Translations under genes and position numbers: made by a program
Shown: positions 24,861 through 38,399 of the stretch, piece by piece
How positions within the stretch are numbered: position 1 is the first letter of the stretch
Layout of the letters: each line of letters begins with the position of its first letter
From: Lepas anatifera
Lineage: Eukaryota > Arthropoda > Thecostraca > Lepadidae
Length of the DNA: 64,000 nt
Reading direction: 5' to 3'
Assembly: GCA_034440635.1 (NCBI GenBank)
Contig: JAOTON010001597.1
Location: forward strand, 558,001-622,000
Notes under the pieces: generated by a model
The model's database searches: none
Seen by the model: the letters and a program-made list of their open reading frames with translations, nothing else
Told to the model about the DNA's origin: nothing

Positions 24861-25052
24861 CAGTATCCTGCCGGCGGGCGTATCTGGCGATGTCGATGAC
24901 ACTGCCGTTGATGACCAGATCCCTGAGGCAGCCGACGTAGCCGACCCTGCGCGTGCCAGACCACACCTGTGCCGGCACCCTCACCAGACCGTGGTCCGAG
25001 CCCAGCCCTCCCACGTACAGAGCGCCCTCCAGGTCCAAACGGTTGTGTGTAC
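24861..25052 (-). CDS. Nrx-1: Neurexin exon 6: end of LNS3
   Basis: A 192-bp, phase 1-1 exon. It encodes LDLEGALYVGGLGSDHG, then VPAQVWSGTRRVGYVGCLRD and GSVIDIARYARRQD. YVGGLG, the VW aromatic stretch and YVGCLRDLVING are diagnostic of the close of neurexin LNS3. The acceptor is CCTTCAG and the donor is ACTG followed by GTGAGT. Only about 280 bp of intron separates it from exon 5. The Cys of GCLRD should pair with the Cys of LTEC at the start of exon 7, as in the family. Confidence 0.93.
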
Positions 25053-25333
25053 CTGAAGGAAACAGGCCGCGGGCAAGAGGTAGTTGAAGAAGAAGTGCTG
25101 TGGCAAGAGGTGAGTGTCCGATTACGAGGTGAGGTAAGAAAAACTATTGTCGTATCCCAGCTATCGTACTCCTAGACCTCCACTAATGGCAGCAGCTGCT
25201 TCTTTGTTCTGCCTAATATGCACTGGTCAGTAAATAACAATGCAAGCAAGTTTTTTTCTGAAAAAGTAAACCTTGCGGCACAACCTAAAGTACTACTCAC
25301 ACGAAATGACAAAAAGGCCTTATTTTCACTGAC

Positions 25334-25526
25334 CAGGGGTAACGAAGTCAGAGGCTGTACCATCGACGGTGACCCTGCCCTTCCTGCCGTCCCTGATGAC
25401 AGTGATGTCGTGCCAGAGGCTGTCATCCACGCGCCGGTTGGTGGCGCGCACGCGCACGGCGCCGGAGCCCAGGTCCACGTGCACCCAGACATGGCCAGAG
25501 AGCAGCTCGACAGCGAACATGTCGTC
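25334..25526 (-). CDS. Nrx-1: Neurexin exon 5: core of LNS3
   Basis: A 193-bp exon, phase 0 in and phase 1 out. It includes DDMFAVELLSGHVWVHVDLG, then RRVDDSLWHDITVIRDGR and VTVDGTASDF. These are the hallmark LNS strands (xAVELLxGHxxxxxDLGSG and the WHD turn) of neurexin LNS3. The acceptor is CCGCGCAG and the donor is CCTG followed by GTCAGT. The split glycine codon after TP is completed by the first two bases of exon 6, giving TPGTHNRLDLEG. Apparent ORFs on the plus strand are shadows. Confidence 0.93.
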
Positions 25527-25666
25527 CTGCGCGGCGCAAACCCGGGAGCGGGTCAGGAGTGGGTCATTTGGGGATTGCGTTTCATAATGAGATCGGAATT
25601 CAACAAATTGAATTATTCTAACTGTTACAAGTGATTTCGACCAAAAAATATCTTGCACCTTGATCT

Positions 25667-26513
25667 TTAACACGCGCATTGACGGGGGCGGGTACCCGCC
25701 CCCCTCGGGTTTTTCGGAGACAGTAGAAAAACGGCGGCGCGTAGCGCCGCCGTACTTGGTATACCTTTTCCCTCATCATTTTTACAACTTCTGTGAAAAT
25801 TTTAAGGTTAGGTCATCTCAGGTCAGGTCACCAGTACAGGTCAAGTGACCCGACCTCAAAAAAGTTTAAGATAGCATAAGTCGGAGCAGGGTGAACTTAT
25901 CCGATTGAAACTCATATCACATAATGGCCCTACCGAGTTCTCTAAAATATGTTCCGGTATTTTTGATATCGATGACCTAAGGTCAGGTACGACGCATGAC
26001 CTCTCCATTGGAAATACATGGGAAAAATGGTTCTTACGGAATAACTCAGTAACGGATGGTGATAGAGCATTTATTTTAGCTGCATTAGACTCGCCTGGGC
26101 TTTGCGGTTCTCATGATATGCATTTTATATAATTTGACCCTGACCTGACCTCAGGTCAGGTCAAATCCTTGATTTGACCTAGCAAGGTCAAATTATACAT
26201 CATTCGATTCGGCTTGCTAAGAGGATTCATATAGTTCAAGTCGTTTTGCTCTATCTTTACTTGTTCAGATGTAATGCCCGAAAAACTGAATTTTACATGT
26301 TATCCCTATGACGGGCATGTTTTGACCTCTCGTGACCTTAAATGTGACCTGACAAAAAAATGGTTCAAATGTTTTCGATGGAGAAGTGGATGGGCAGCCC
26401 AACGCCGTTTACCGTTTTTCGCTACCTACCGTGGTTCTCGAGATCTTAGGGGGCGGGTACCCGCCCCCCGTCAATGCGAAGGTGGCTCAGACCCCCGTCA
26501 ATGCGCGTGTTAA
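25667..26513 (+). mobile_element. TTAA-flanked (piggyBac-like) element C with AGGTCA-rich interior
   Basis: The ends are TTAACACGCGCATTGACGGG and its inverted copy, with TTAA on both sides as left by piggyBac insertion. Just inside both ends is the palindrome GGGCGGGTACCCGCCCC. The interior is full of AGGTCA/TGACCT hexamers and has TGACCTAAGGTCA (25973) and TGACCTCAGGTCA (26146). No transposase is present. It is related to the elements at 34787 and 42041. Confidence 0.72.
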
Positions 26514-26647
26514 ACATACAGACACACCTCGCAGTTGATTGTCGCTTTGCAGAAGTGTTTAAAATGATTTGATTACGCCGCCAGAATGCACCAAGACCAT
26601 TAGGGATCTGAATTGATGGCGCTGACCCAGCATATGGTAAAAAGAGT

Positions 26648-28649
26648 CAGAGGTGCAGAAAGTATGCTGGCTGTCACAAACTCAATGTGACGTATGCCTC
26701 CTCTGTCACACAGAGCTGGAAATAATAATTGTATACTTGAATACTATTTCCAATATGCTGAATGTCCTCTACCTGTCCCTTACTTTTTGCAGCAGACAAG
26801 GTTCTAGCACCAAACAATTACAGCATGAAAGTAGCAAGTTTTCATTTATAGATCATGTTTTTGTTTTTGGAAGGAAAATTACCAATTATGGGTCATTTTT
26901 TCCAGTATTGGGGTCATAACTATTATTGGCAACTCTGACTGCAGTTTCCCCCAATGACATGCGTTTCCTTTTTGAAGAAGTTTCCATTTTTGAAAGGAGT
27001 GTTTCCAATTATGGTACTTTTCCACATGATTACATGTAGCAATTATCATGAAAATAGTCATTATTGGGAACATACCTATTAATGGGAGCATACATGTACA
27101 CACAATTGGGAACCCTAACCGCAGCTTCCCCCCACTAAACTTCTATCTCACATATCAACAAAAGGGAAAAAATGTCAATGTCAACATAGTATTTGAATCT
27201 ACCTAAAATGTGTTGGTAAAGTGGACCTTAGGTAGCATTTTTATAAACACATCAAATGCTTAAAATTTGCATCCCACTCACGATCATTACCTGCCTGGTC
27301 ATTCCTTTTTGCAGTAAAAACTCTGAGGCAACTAGCCTGCATAGATGTAAAATTATGTCTATTGCCCTAATAGGTACAGAGGTATTGGAATTCACATACC
27401 AAATAAAGATCCAGTGTAGTCAAAATCCTGCTTTAACTCCATGCAGTTCAGGTCCTGTGCGTTGCTTACCACCACTGGTAGTAAGCAACACACCCCTAAC
27501 CAGCGTTTTTCGAAGTCTATTTGTTTCTGAGATTTGCTGTGATTTTCTGAGATAAGAAGGGGGTCTACTCGGCCCCTCCAGTGCACGTTAGTTCCAGGCC
27601 CCTCTCCAGTGTGGGTGTTAACACTTTGTGGAGGACTGCATTAGCACACATTTGCTATCTGTACAATATTAATATGATAATTTGATCATGAAAACTCACC
27701 TGAATCACTGTTGTTGCCAGCCTGTTGCTGGCGCCAACTCTCCCAACTTGCTCCAGCTCAAAATCTATCTAACCAATCTAGGGCACAAATAAACTAAGGC
27801 ACAAGCAGGCTAAGGAATGAAAAACCAAGCTTGATATGGGAAAGTGCATCAGTCTAACAATAGCCTACATTCATCTTAGATTAGCCATAGGCAGCAATAT
27901 GTGATCTAGCTAGTTTTAGCCTGCACTTATCTTAAATATACCCAATGAACATGCCCTCAAAATAAGTGGCTTCCGGCCTGTTTAAATTTTTGTCAGGCTC
28001 TACATCACGTAAACATTTCTAACTTGTCTTGTCGCTGTTGCGCAGTTTAAGTAGAATTGCTGCCCAGCTATGTTTATTTTCTCACGCACTTAGTACTTTT
28101 ATTAGTAGCTTTTAGGCGTACTTAATACTAAATTCGAAGAAATAGGGGCCAATAAGTCGAAGACACTCAAACTGTAAATATGATTTAACCTGAAAAAAAT
28201 GGACAGAGAAGTATTTAATAAAGTATCTGCGTTATCGTTAATGCCTTGAATATGCCCACAATCGTGTATTTCTCGAAAAAATTGACTGTCACATTTCCGG
28301 TATCTAGGCGACAACTTTCTGCAAACTACTAACAATCAGCCCCATTGGGCTGCATGTTAAAATCTGGCAACTGTGACAGCGGTTTGCGGGTTTTCTGCAG
28401 CGGGGGTCCCTCGTTTTAGTAACTGAACACAGTACCAATATTGTATTACTAATGGTACGCTGTGCAATTGAAGAACAGAGCTGCTAAGTTAAAATATTCC
28501 CTACACGCTTCATTCTCTATTTCGAAAATATGGGGTTTGATCTTGAGCCATACAGTCAGGATCGCTATTTTGTCACAGTTATGCACCTCAATTTTCGTAA
28601 ATGTGTCACAAACTCCGGTAGCCGAGTTGGCAAGTTTCTGCACCTCTTT
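26648..28649 (+). mobile_element. Non-autonomous hAT-like DNA transposon, copy 2
   Basis: 2.0 kb, near-identical over its length to 2701-4644. It starts CAGAGGTGCAGAAA, and the right end keeps the inverted form TTTCTGCACCTCT. The flanks AAAAGAGT and TAAAGAGT agree at 7 of 8 positions as the target duplication. The ends are better preserved than in copy 1. No coding capacity was recognised. Confidence 0.82.
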
Positions 28650-28850
28650 TAAAGAGTGCTGCACAACATGTGATCGGTTTATTTGCGCATATTCAGTTGG
28701 TTTGTGATCCAACTTGCAATGGTGTTTACTTGCAGACAAATTTGCCACAAAAACTAAAACTTCGCTGTGTCTACGCATGACTTATAAAAACCAAAAAACA
28801 AAACGTAATAAGTGAACTGCTATGCAGGACTTTAACGTCATTTTTTCCCG

Positions 28851-29033
28851 AAGTAATATTACATCAACTTTAAGGTTTTTTCGGGATTTAGCTTTTCGGG
28901 ATTTAGTTTAGTCACAGTGTCATACCATCCGTTGATAAAGAATCGTAAAATAGTTTCGAAAAATCCGATAAATAACCTTTATACATCGCCAGAAACTATA
29001 TTCCGAATAAAACCTTAAAGTTGAAGTAAACTG
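28851..29033. mobile_element. Small inverted-repeat element (MITE-like)
   Basis: The left arm contains CAACTTTAAGGTTTT, preceded by AAGTAATATTACAT. The right arm contains AAAACCTTAAAGTTG followed by AAGTAAAC. The arms are inverted over about 30 bases with few mismatches, enclosing about 120 bp. Confidence 0.6.
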
Positions 29034-31829
29034 CTGCTAAAAAGTGCCTTTCAAGTTCTAACGGCTTCAAAAACAGCCCAGAGCTGCTGCGGGTAATGGA
29101 TATGTCTTCTGACAAGGCCCTGACGATAATCGCTTGATCGCCAGAGAACAGTGAGACATTAACCAGTCGTGAGCCTCGACGGCCAAGGTTCGATGATAAA
29201 TAATGGAGGCGACGGTGGCATTCATTCATCAGGGCCCAAAGCACGCCGCGGCGGATTCCATAGCGTCGCGTTCGATATTGCATTTGATACAGTTACGTGT
29301 GTATAAATAGCAGATGCCGCGACCGCAGAACACTGGAAGGCGACAGCGGCAATACCGTTGGGTACTGTAACGCTCTGACGCAACGCTGGGCTGGGACAGA
29401 CGTTCCATTAGGGGTGTTTAGAGTCTTTTTTAAATGCGGGTGGTTTGTTTCGCCGAAATCTCAACATGAAGCAGTTGAATGTTTAGAGACACTAACTAAA
29501 TACCTAGTGTAGGCGCTTGTAGCAGGTGATAGGATAACCCAGTGTAGGGATCACTCAAGCAATAAAGCTCTGGAGATCTAAATGGCTTGTACCAGGCTCA
29601 AAATTACAGTTCTTGTTGAGTTCCAACTGCTGTCAGGCTACTAAATTTATCATCCAACTGCATTTAGATGCCCACCATCTTTATGCAATGTTGAGCTACT
29701 TTTGTCTCGCAAACTGAAGCAGCTGGGGAGAAACGAATCGGATCATGCTTGGGTATCATATAATCCAAACGGGATTGAGCTGGATTCGTCGGAGGAAATT
29801 ATTTTATGAACCGTAATGGATCAGAAATTTTCTTGGCCATGGAACACTCCTTGTTGAGACGACGTGATAAACTAAAGGGGAGAACTAAGACCCTTCATAC
29901 TACAAATCTGTAGTGTAACGGGATGTAGAGGTAGTATGAAGCCGAAGCAGATTCGGATGCACTCTACGTCGGCATCTGCATTTAATGAATGTAAACTGGT
30001 CATTGACCAGTTTGGCTCGTGCGTGAACAGTTACATGTGCTTCTCTTCACTGGTCTACCATCCAGCTGAACCATGGCGCTGTACGTCCACCAGCTGACCA
30101 TGAAAAATTGGTCCTTCAGAATAGAACTCTTCCCTTAACCACTGCCTGGGGGTGTCATGCTTACCCCCCACCCTCCTCATTTTTGCAGTAGCTCAATCAT
30201 GCTCTGAGGCAGCTCTGCCCCGTCTTCTGTAGCTGTGGCGCGTCTAGCTGATCAATTAGACGCGTTTTGGAAACGAAACTAACTTCTCAAGCTCAAGTCA
30301 CTGAGTTATGACATCATTTACCAAACCGCCGTCAGGCGGCGTCTGGTGTTTAAAGGTATAAAGCCGGCTTTTGCTCTCAAAAATTTTGGGAAAGAAACAA
30401 CACCAACTGAAAGTTTGTGGAACGAAAATCCATTGTCGTCCTTTTCTTTGAGCTCAGGTTAATAATGAGCTCACCAAATGGCGTTGGATGTCATGTCTGG
30501 TCGTATTTTCATCCATATCTTTGAACAAATTAAGGATCAAGGATAATTTTTCGGAACATTGTAATATTTCGGCAATCACGAGTCAAATGATACATCGCAT
30601 GACTTAAAAAATGTCCGAATGTTTTCACTCGAACTGAATAAAGATCAAGTTTAGGTCACCACACGACCTGGAAGGTTCATGCTATATAGCATTCCACTCT
30701 CTAGATAAGAACAAAAAATGACGCAATTATTAAAGATTCTGTGAAATTGATATACCAAACCTGCGAACGGCATCAACCGCCCTTTAGATGGCCTTGAGGT
30801 CAGCATAGGTTGCCGAAAATGACAGTGTGGGATGTTTCTCGTGGAATTCGATAAGCTCGTTTGATTGGCATCTGAATTTGTTTTGTGCACCTTTCTTAGT
30901 TCCCGAGTGAGAAGAGGGTGAGGGTTAAAAATTCCCCCAGGCGGTCATAGGTGCATAATAGCCCCCCCCGTAGCAGGCTAACGTCACTGACCTGCGTGGA
31001 GGCGCACACACGACTTAACCTAAACACTTGATGGATGGAGGGGTAAAATGGAATTTTGTGTCGAGGACGGAACAAGAAGTTTATTTTCATAGAAATAAAT
31101 CAGCCGTTTGTAACGGTTGGCAGTCCGAGTATACCAGAACTGACATGTATGACATATATGTGCTAGCTCAAAAAAACGGTAGGGACCAAGTGGCGACGCA
31201 AAACGCACGGAGCAGAATTAGCAGTGAAGGCCGCACCGACATATTCCCTGATACTATACGGCATGCAAGGCGGAAAGCATGCTGATATCGTCCGGTTTCT
31301 TTCAAACAGTTGCATGCATGGGCATTTCTCGCAATAATACCTCAAAGCCACACAGCACACCCGTAAATACTAATTACGCTGTGCTCTGATGGTAATGTTT
31401 GCGTGATGGCTAAGCAAGCTATTTATTGGTCACGCAAACCGTTGTTGCCTATCACAAATGCATCTTCGACGCATAAACGCCCCACGGCCATTACACTTTA
31501 AGGGTAGATAGCATGAAATAGAGCGAGGTTTTCATACAGGGAAACGTAATGTGTGTAACGTAATGTACCGTACATGCTGCACTCAGCATGTAAGGTTTTG
31601 CCCACCGGGCATGCATTCCAATTGCTTTAATTCCAGTAAACAGCGTCGTTACTGGCCGGAAAGGGAGGCCGGGCAGTGAAGCTTTAGCTCCTCGCATTAA
31701 CACCCGCACTGGGGGTCTGGCACTAACGCGCACTGGAGGGGGCCTGGTAGGCCCCCTAGTCTCGGAAACTAAGAGGGTTGAAAACGCCACTTGGTAGGTG
31801 GGTGGAGGCTATGGTGATCTACATGATGA

Positions 31830-32385
31830 AATTTTATTGACCTAGGTCAATATCTTAGGTCAAACGAGGTCGTAAGGTCAAATATTGGCCATGCTGGTAT
31901 CGATTGATAAATGCTGTGATTATGAGGAAAATGGCGGGAATAAGCTAAAGGCAGACGGTTCTGAGGTCTAAGAGGCTTCCCATTTTGGTAGGTATTGGTA
32001 TTGACTTTAAGGTCACCATATGGTATACTACTTATTATTTACACTTTGACTAACACTGTAGCCACTGTTTGGCGGAATGAGAATTGACCTTTCCCAATGA
32101 CTTGACCTTGACCTTGCCTTGACCTTTGTATTGGGGTACCCACCATGACGTATAGCATAATATATGTCAGAGGGGTAACTATTTGGCCGGACGCGCGTGG
32201 TGTGACCTTGAAGTGGATATGACCTTGACCTGTGACTTGCCTTGACCTTGACTTTCATGTGAGTGACCTTGATATAGTCCCGCTTATATGACGTTATGAC
32301 GTCACCACTGGTTTCAATGCAAGCTACTGGTCCGACCGGCTTTCGCGATCTAAATGGGTCTGACTTTGAAAGCCTATAGTAAAAT
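31830..32385 (-). repeat. Dispersed TGACCT-rich repeat, copy 1
   Basis: Read on the minus strand, GGCTTTCAAAGTCAGACC (32355-32373) and GTGGTGACGTCATAACGTCA recur at 47647-47750 in the plus orientation. The remainder is a string of AGGTCA/TGACCT hexamers, such as GACCTTGACCTTGCC. Boundaries are uncertain. Confidence 0.45.
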
Positions 32386-32553
32386 TTTGCCATTTAAAAT
32401 CTTCCAATCAGCGCTATTAATTCTGTTATGTGGATTTTTCGTGAAGGGTTTGGCCCCTTGAACGGTGGGGGCTGCCGTGTGTTAATGCTGCAAAAGTGCT
32501 CAAATGTTCTTCATACCGACCTCAGTTGTACAGCCCATCCCCAGTTTACTCAC

Positions 32554-32658
32554 CATTTCATGGCTGCCCTTGTTGAAGAGGATGAGTCCGTCCTCTTCGT
32601 TCGTCCGAATCTTGAATGAAATTGAGCCTGTTTTGGGAGCCACCCAAGATGGCAGCAC
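32554..32658 (-). CDS. Nrx-1: Neurexin exon 4: first strands of LNS3
   Basis: A 105-bp, phase 0-0 exon of 35 codons. It reads VLPSWVAPKTGSISFKIRTN and continues EEDGLILFNKGSHEM. The pattern LPxW...GSISFxxRTxExxGLILF is the conserved opening of the third neurexin LNS domain. The acceptor is CTGCAG and the donor is ATG followed by GTGAGT. It joins in frame to TSRGSYL of exon 3 and DDMFAVELL of exon 5. The loop after KGS is shorter than in vertebrate neurexins, which carry an extra lysine-rich stretch there. Confidence 0.92.
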
Positions 32659-34786
32659 CTGCAGATGCGGCAGATCATACACTTTCGAGACTTTTTCAAC
32701 AAGATGAAGCGGAGGTCAAAAGGCTTTACCTCATAAATATAGCTGAAATCCTGAATGTAGGTCGGTCAAGAGCGTTCCTCTAGCACCGGACAAAAACACC
32801 GCCCGCGACACACAACACATAAAACTGGAGGCAAAGCCCCGGGATCCGCCATCATCACCACATCTCAGACTGGATGGTCGTCTGGCCGGCCCGTTATCGG
32901 CGCTACGCATCTATCCAATTTCCTACGGCGTCGGCAAATCCTGGCCGGCCGATCGCGCTGGAACGACGGCACTCTCACTGTCGACGGCTGCGCCACTGCC
33001 CGCCACACGGCGGCAATTTCGGCACACTTCCGGAGCTCGTGCACGGACTACGCATACGGGAGGACTCGGCTGCAGCGCGTGGACAGCTCCGTATGTACCG
33101 CCGTCACGCGATCCCGCGTCCGCACTGGTACCGCTGCTGGAAACGCCAGAAGACAATGGAGCAGGGCTTTCTCAGCTACTGCCGTCGGATGAACCTGCCT
33201 AAACAGGGAGAGGCTGTAGGTTCCCACCCTTGGATAGCAATATCGATTTAAAAATAAAATAGTGTTTAAATTTTAGCCATTAGTTGATTGCACCTGTTCC
33301 TGCACTTTCCCTGAAACAATACTTTGCCCCCCGAATGTCTCCGTGACCCCAAATAGGGCCACGGTCCACCGTTTGAGACCTACTGCCAGATAATCACGTT
33401 CATCTAATAGGGCGCTTTTCAAGCTTAGTAGGTTGGTGAGACCCAAAACCAAAATAACTAACGTCCATCCGATGATTAGCTCTGTTGAAGTTTTTGGTTT
33501 ACCGCAGGATGATAAAACTCCAAGAAAGACACCGATGATGATAAAATCCGCCTCTGAAATCGAAAGCCCAAATAAAGACGCAGTAAAGGTTTGGCTCTCG
33601 TCTTAGAAGTTCATCAGGTATTTTGGAGCTTCATTGCATAATTTTTGCAATCCTGACTTGTACCCACAGACGGGAAGTTCTGCTCAACAGGAAAACTTAA
33701 CGCGAGTTTGTGAAGCTCCAGCCTGTACCTGCACCTGGTAAGTCCTGTCAGGATGATGTTACAGGCGGAGCTATGAATTAAGTTTGTTTGGGAAAATGAT
33801 CAAAATCATGCAAGATCACTTCCAAGAAAGTTAAGCTCGCAGTGGGAGGCAGCAGTCCTCTCTGTCCCGCAGGTTCAGCGTTGGCAGTAGCTACTGTCGC
33901 GTTGGCGGCGAGATTGCTGGCCGGACAGGGCGGTTACCGATCATCACAGCGGCGCCGGGGGCACCACAAACTAGGCCTCAGTAATTCGACTCTAATCTGG
34001 ACAAAATGGGACGCTCTAAATAGAAACTACTCCCACATTGCACACAGAGGACGGCGAACCGGGTCTCCAACAAGCTGGTGGCGGCAATAAGGCACTTAAC
34101 GCAATCGATGGGTCAATTGCAGTCTTTTTCTGGATCAGAGAGCTATCTGGATCAAGGGCTGAGCCAGGGGCGTGGAATTTTTTGGATGATTGGAGTTTCC
34201 TAAATTGGAAATAATGTCTATAGCCACCATATAAAAGTGAATAATATTAGTAAGGCATGTTCTAGCCTCCTGCAGGCTTGCTTGAATCCAATAAGACCAA
34301 TTACAAGTCTAGAAATAAAAAAAAACAAAACTGTTAGATAGAGCATGTTTAGACATCACATTGACCTTTCATTAAGGGTGTCCGAGCACTCCCAAAGAGA
34401 TATGAATCCACATCACGGGGCGCAGTCAAGCTAGGCGGTGGGGCAGCACACCTTTGCCAGGGCCTTTCCCAGAGGGAGTAGGGCGCCGGCGCGGGGCTCT
34501 CAGTTGTACTAAGATATCATATTTGCTTTTATATTGAATGTTTGAATAAAAATATCAAAGCTGTCAGACCCTTCAACAAAACTGGTATCGTTTTACTCGC
34601 TCAATACTCACTGCTTTTGGATGAACGTTTTATTTTCTCCCGTTCCTCCTCTCCTCTTCACGTAATCAGACATTCTTCCAGCAACGAATTTCTCTCATTG
34701 TCTTCTCAGAAATCCACGTTTCTGCTACCAAATTTCCCCTTTGGCAAACTGCATCGATCTACGCCCTGCTACATGACATGGTTCGC

Positions 34787-35818
34787 TTAACCCTCGCCCC
34801 AGCGGGGGGCATCGATGGTCCCCTAAGGTTTTTTTCGGGATAGCAGAAAAACGACGAGGTGGAGCACCGCGGTTGAGGGACTCTACCTCTTACCTCATCA
34901 TTTTCCCAACATCCCTGAAATTTTTTACCCCAGGCAGCCCAAGGTCAGGTCACCAGGCGAGGTCAACCAAGGTCACCTCACTTCAACTTTTGAGCTCTAT
35001 AAGAGCTACATTTCTAAGGCGATCGATTTGAAACTTCCCCACAATTCGTAACTCCTCCCGAATCTACAAGATGTATATCCGGGATTTTTCGATTTCGTGA
35101 CCTGAGGTCAGGTCATGAAGTGACCTCTTCCATTGAAAAAAGCATGGGGAAAAGCTGTCTTATGATTTAAAAGTCACAAAAACGATTTCAAACACTCGGA
35201 TTGCTCAGAAAAGCGTTCTTGGACACCCTTCCACGGATTCCAAGGGCTATATTTTCCCTTTGACCACTCTGAGCTCATCCAAGGTCACCAGGGGTCAAAA
35301 ACAGTATTTTGACAATAACTTTGACCTAATTAAGCTAGAGCGCTAAATCAAACATCATCGTGTATATCTTGTCACTGGTTTTCATTTGATATACCGCAAG
35401 GTTACTTCCTGACCTTTCGTGACCTCAGGTCATATTAGGTCATGAGGTGACCTCTGTAGGTCAAACCACTGGTGAAAGGTCATTACGTTTCTTATAGCAA
35501 AAAGGTCTGGCATTTTCCTATCAAATTTAGTTTACCAGATCTCAATAGCTCTAATGGCATAAGAGTTATGCCCAGCTTGCTTAAGCATTGCATATTTGAG
35601 TGAAAATAGCCAATCTTGACCTAACTTGACCTCTGGAGACCAAACCATTGCCCTGAGCGCTTAAACATGCCAGTAATTTCGTACTGAATTTATGCGAGCT
35701 TTCTAATGCACTTTGCAGATTTGCGCTAACCCCCCATATTTTCGGGTTTAGAGGGGGGCCATCGATGGCCCCCGGTGGGCCGAAGGTGGCGGCGGACCCC
35801 CGATGGGGCGCGGGTTAA
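34787..35818 (+). mobile_element. TTAA-flanked (piggyBac-like) element A
   Basis: The left end is TTAACCCTCGCCCCAGCGGG. The right end, read inverted, is TTAACCCGCGCCCCATCGGG, and TTAA bounds both. CATCGATGGNCCCC palindromes lie just inside. The interior has many AGGTCA/TGACCT words, including TGACCTGAGGTCA (35098) and TGACCTCAGGTCA (35420). An inverted relative lies at 42041-43053. Non-coding. Confidence 0.75.
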
Positions 35819-38399
35819 CTAAAGCCGCGGAGATGGACCTAACCGTAAAAGGACTCCGGCTGGCTCGGCCCTTAATCATACTAAACCGCCCTAATCATGT
35901 GCAGTTTGTGACAAACAACTCCGGCGGCGGCGTTTCCAAAACAGGTGGCTGCCCCTTGAACAGGTGGGAGGCGTGGAGGCCCTGATCAATAGCTCGCGCA
36001 GTCGGCGGCGCGGCGGCGGACTGGCGGGTCTGGTGACGCTGGGGAACACGGGCACTCTGATTTACGAGGGATGGCTTGGTGCTGACACGGCACTTGCACT
36101 TGGGGCACTCAGTGCTCCTCGATTGACAACTATTAGCTGGTGTCCGCTCACACTGAAATACGATGGAGGAATGTAATTTCCATAAATCAATGTCCATACT
36201 CGAGACAGCAATGGACTGTACAAAGTTGCATAGACTAGTATATTAGTGAGGGGGAGGAGGAAAATTAATCGTTCCACGACATTTCTGACCATGCAATGCC
36301 ATAGCGTTAGTGATCATAATTTAGCATCACATCCCATGAGCCCTCCCTTCTTATCAGTACGCCTTTCGTCATGCTGCAGGAAGAGCTGAAAAGTTAGGGA
36401 TATTGTCAGAGCCTACAAAGTGTAAGCCATTTCACTGTGTATAATCTCACTGGCATTTGCGGTGCAACTTGTAGCAGCGGAGGTAAGATACATCTACACT
36501 AATTGCACTACACTTGCCTCGGCTAGATACCACTAAAAGCGGGGTGAGCGGGTATGTTTGGTGGAACGAGACAGACCACTCCGGTTAGGCTGGTGCATGT
36601 GTACCAGGAACGAATACTTTCATTCCAGGAGTGGAAACACCTCAGCCCGATGTAGAACCAGCCACGGCAGCAGTGACGTCAAGAGACTTCACAGAGCTAT
36701 ATACAGCAGCTACGGCAGTGAAAACAGTGCTCTCTAGCCGCGCATCTGCGCCGCCAAAGCCAACAAAAGGACGAGGAGCTCACGATGCCGGGGTTAAGGG
36801 TCCTCGTTCCTCACTCACTGCTGGAGACATTGAAAGCGCCCGTGCCAATGTTGAATCGGCTGCGGCTGGAGGTGATATTGTGCGGTGGTCGTTTGTGTTA
36901 GTACAAAGCGAGCAGTGCTACAGCTGGGCCGGCAGGGGATCTCCAAAGAAGAATCTGGTTTCAAAATTATTGAGGTTACTGATGGATTTGATCTCCTTCT
37001 CGGATTTGATGAAAACACAAAAATGACATGCGTTTGAAATATTTGACCTCAATGCACGCTTCCTTAATTTCTCCTGCCCAAAATAGAAGCTGTTATGATA
37101 AGGTTAGATACACCTTTAAAAGACAAATAGATGGCTGCAAATCCAAATAAAATCGGCTGAATGATATTCGACACCAAAACTAGAAGAGAAAAAGTGAGTG
37201 TGAAATGGCCAAATCCGATGAATCCGACTAGTCTTTAGCATCTAGCCTTTTGTTTGTGAGATTCGAGTAAACGGGGAGGAGGTTTATTAACTTAGGTACA
37301 AAATGTATATCTGGAAATATCTCAGCACTTACGTCTCACAAAACCAATCTTTGAGGTCAATGATGGACCCGCATCAGGGGAAAATGAAAATTTATCCCTA
37401 AGCCGACAGGTCGAAAAACCAGGTGTTGCGAATTTGACCACTCTGCTCGTCCCTTCACCGCCTCAGACCCACTGCCAGCCTCCGCTGCTGATCAGGGCCG
37501 TAGGAATCAGGGTCAATAACACGATCCCGTAAAAAAAAAACGTTATGACAAACTTTGGATTGCATTCAAATTATCGCTTCGAGAGAAAAACTATGAATAT
37601 GAGCTGGTGTCGAGTGTTCACTAGAATGAAGAAGTTATCTGTGAACTATTCCTTAAATGTCGCGGAGGGTGATATCCAGAGAAAGGATGCTTTCAAGTTT
37701 CTTGTTAGGCGATGCCTCGCCAGACCAACTGTGGTTGTTTGATGTTTAAAGTGCTATTGACTGTGTTCAAGGCACTAGAGTCTCACTGCTAAAAGCACAA
37801 GTGGCATCAGTCGCTACAGTCACAGATGCAGTTTAGGGGATGCTACAAGCATTGCACACTGCTGGGAGGCACACGCACGACTGGCAACAGACACCTTACC
37901 AGGTTGGCTTCTGAGGTCAGCAGGCTGACGGGATCCGACCTGCTGTCCTCCTAGGCGGAAACACCGGCATTCAGTCGTCAGCATGTGAACTCAGTCCTGT
38001 CACCGATTCTCACTGTGTACCGTAATACGGGCGTAAGTGAGAAATTTTCGCTTCAAACTTCTGCAGTTTTCACTCTACCCCTACCCTATTTTTTACCCTA
38101 CCCCTCTCCACCGTCCCGGCCATTTTCGGTAGGTTTGATATCGAAAGTTCAGTCTGGCCTGTGCTTGCAATATAGATGATGTTAAAGGTATTTTTAAGTA
38201 AATATTACATATTTTTAATCTCTGTGCCATTTGACCCAACCTAGTGGGCCGAGGTGAAAGGGCGCCAACTGCAGGGGTGTGTATTTATATCTCATTGGGG
38301 GTGCCGGGGTACCGCCAATGAAATATTGAAGTAGTATTACAATATCCTTTAAATTTCCATAATTTCAATTTTAAAGACTCAAATAATTTGTTGGAGTTT

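Larger units (their letters stand above)
25527..32553. other. Intron between exons 4 and 5
   Basis: About 7 kb. It holds a TTAA-flanked element (25667-26513), hAT-like copy 2 (26648-28649), a small inverted-repeat element (28851-29033) and part of a TGACCT-rich dispersed repeat (about 31830-32385). The stretch 29034-31830 shows no recognisable gene. Confidence 0.7.

Noticed and set aside
32870..33251. Plus-strand GC-rich frame with WNDGTLTVDG, resembling an LNS strand
   Set aside because: The resemblance covers only about ten residues, lies on the strand opposite to the gene and has no splice signals or domain context. Too weak to call a pseudo-exon.
36631..37026. 131-codon plus-strand frame (METPQPDVEPATAAV ...)
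   Set aside because: Looks fairly protein-like at its start but shows no family, no splice partners and no support from neighbours.
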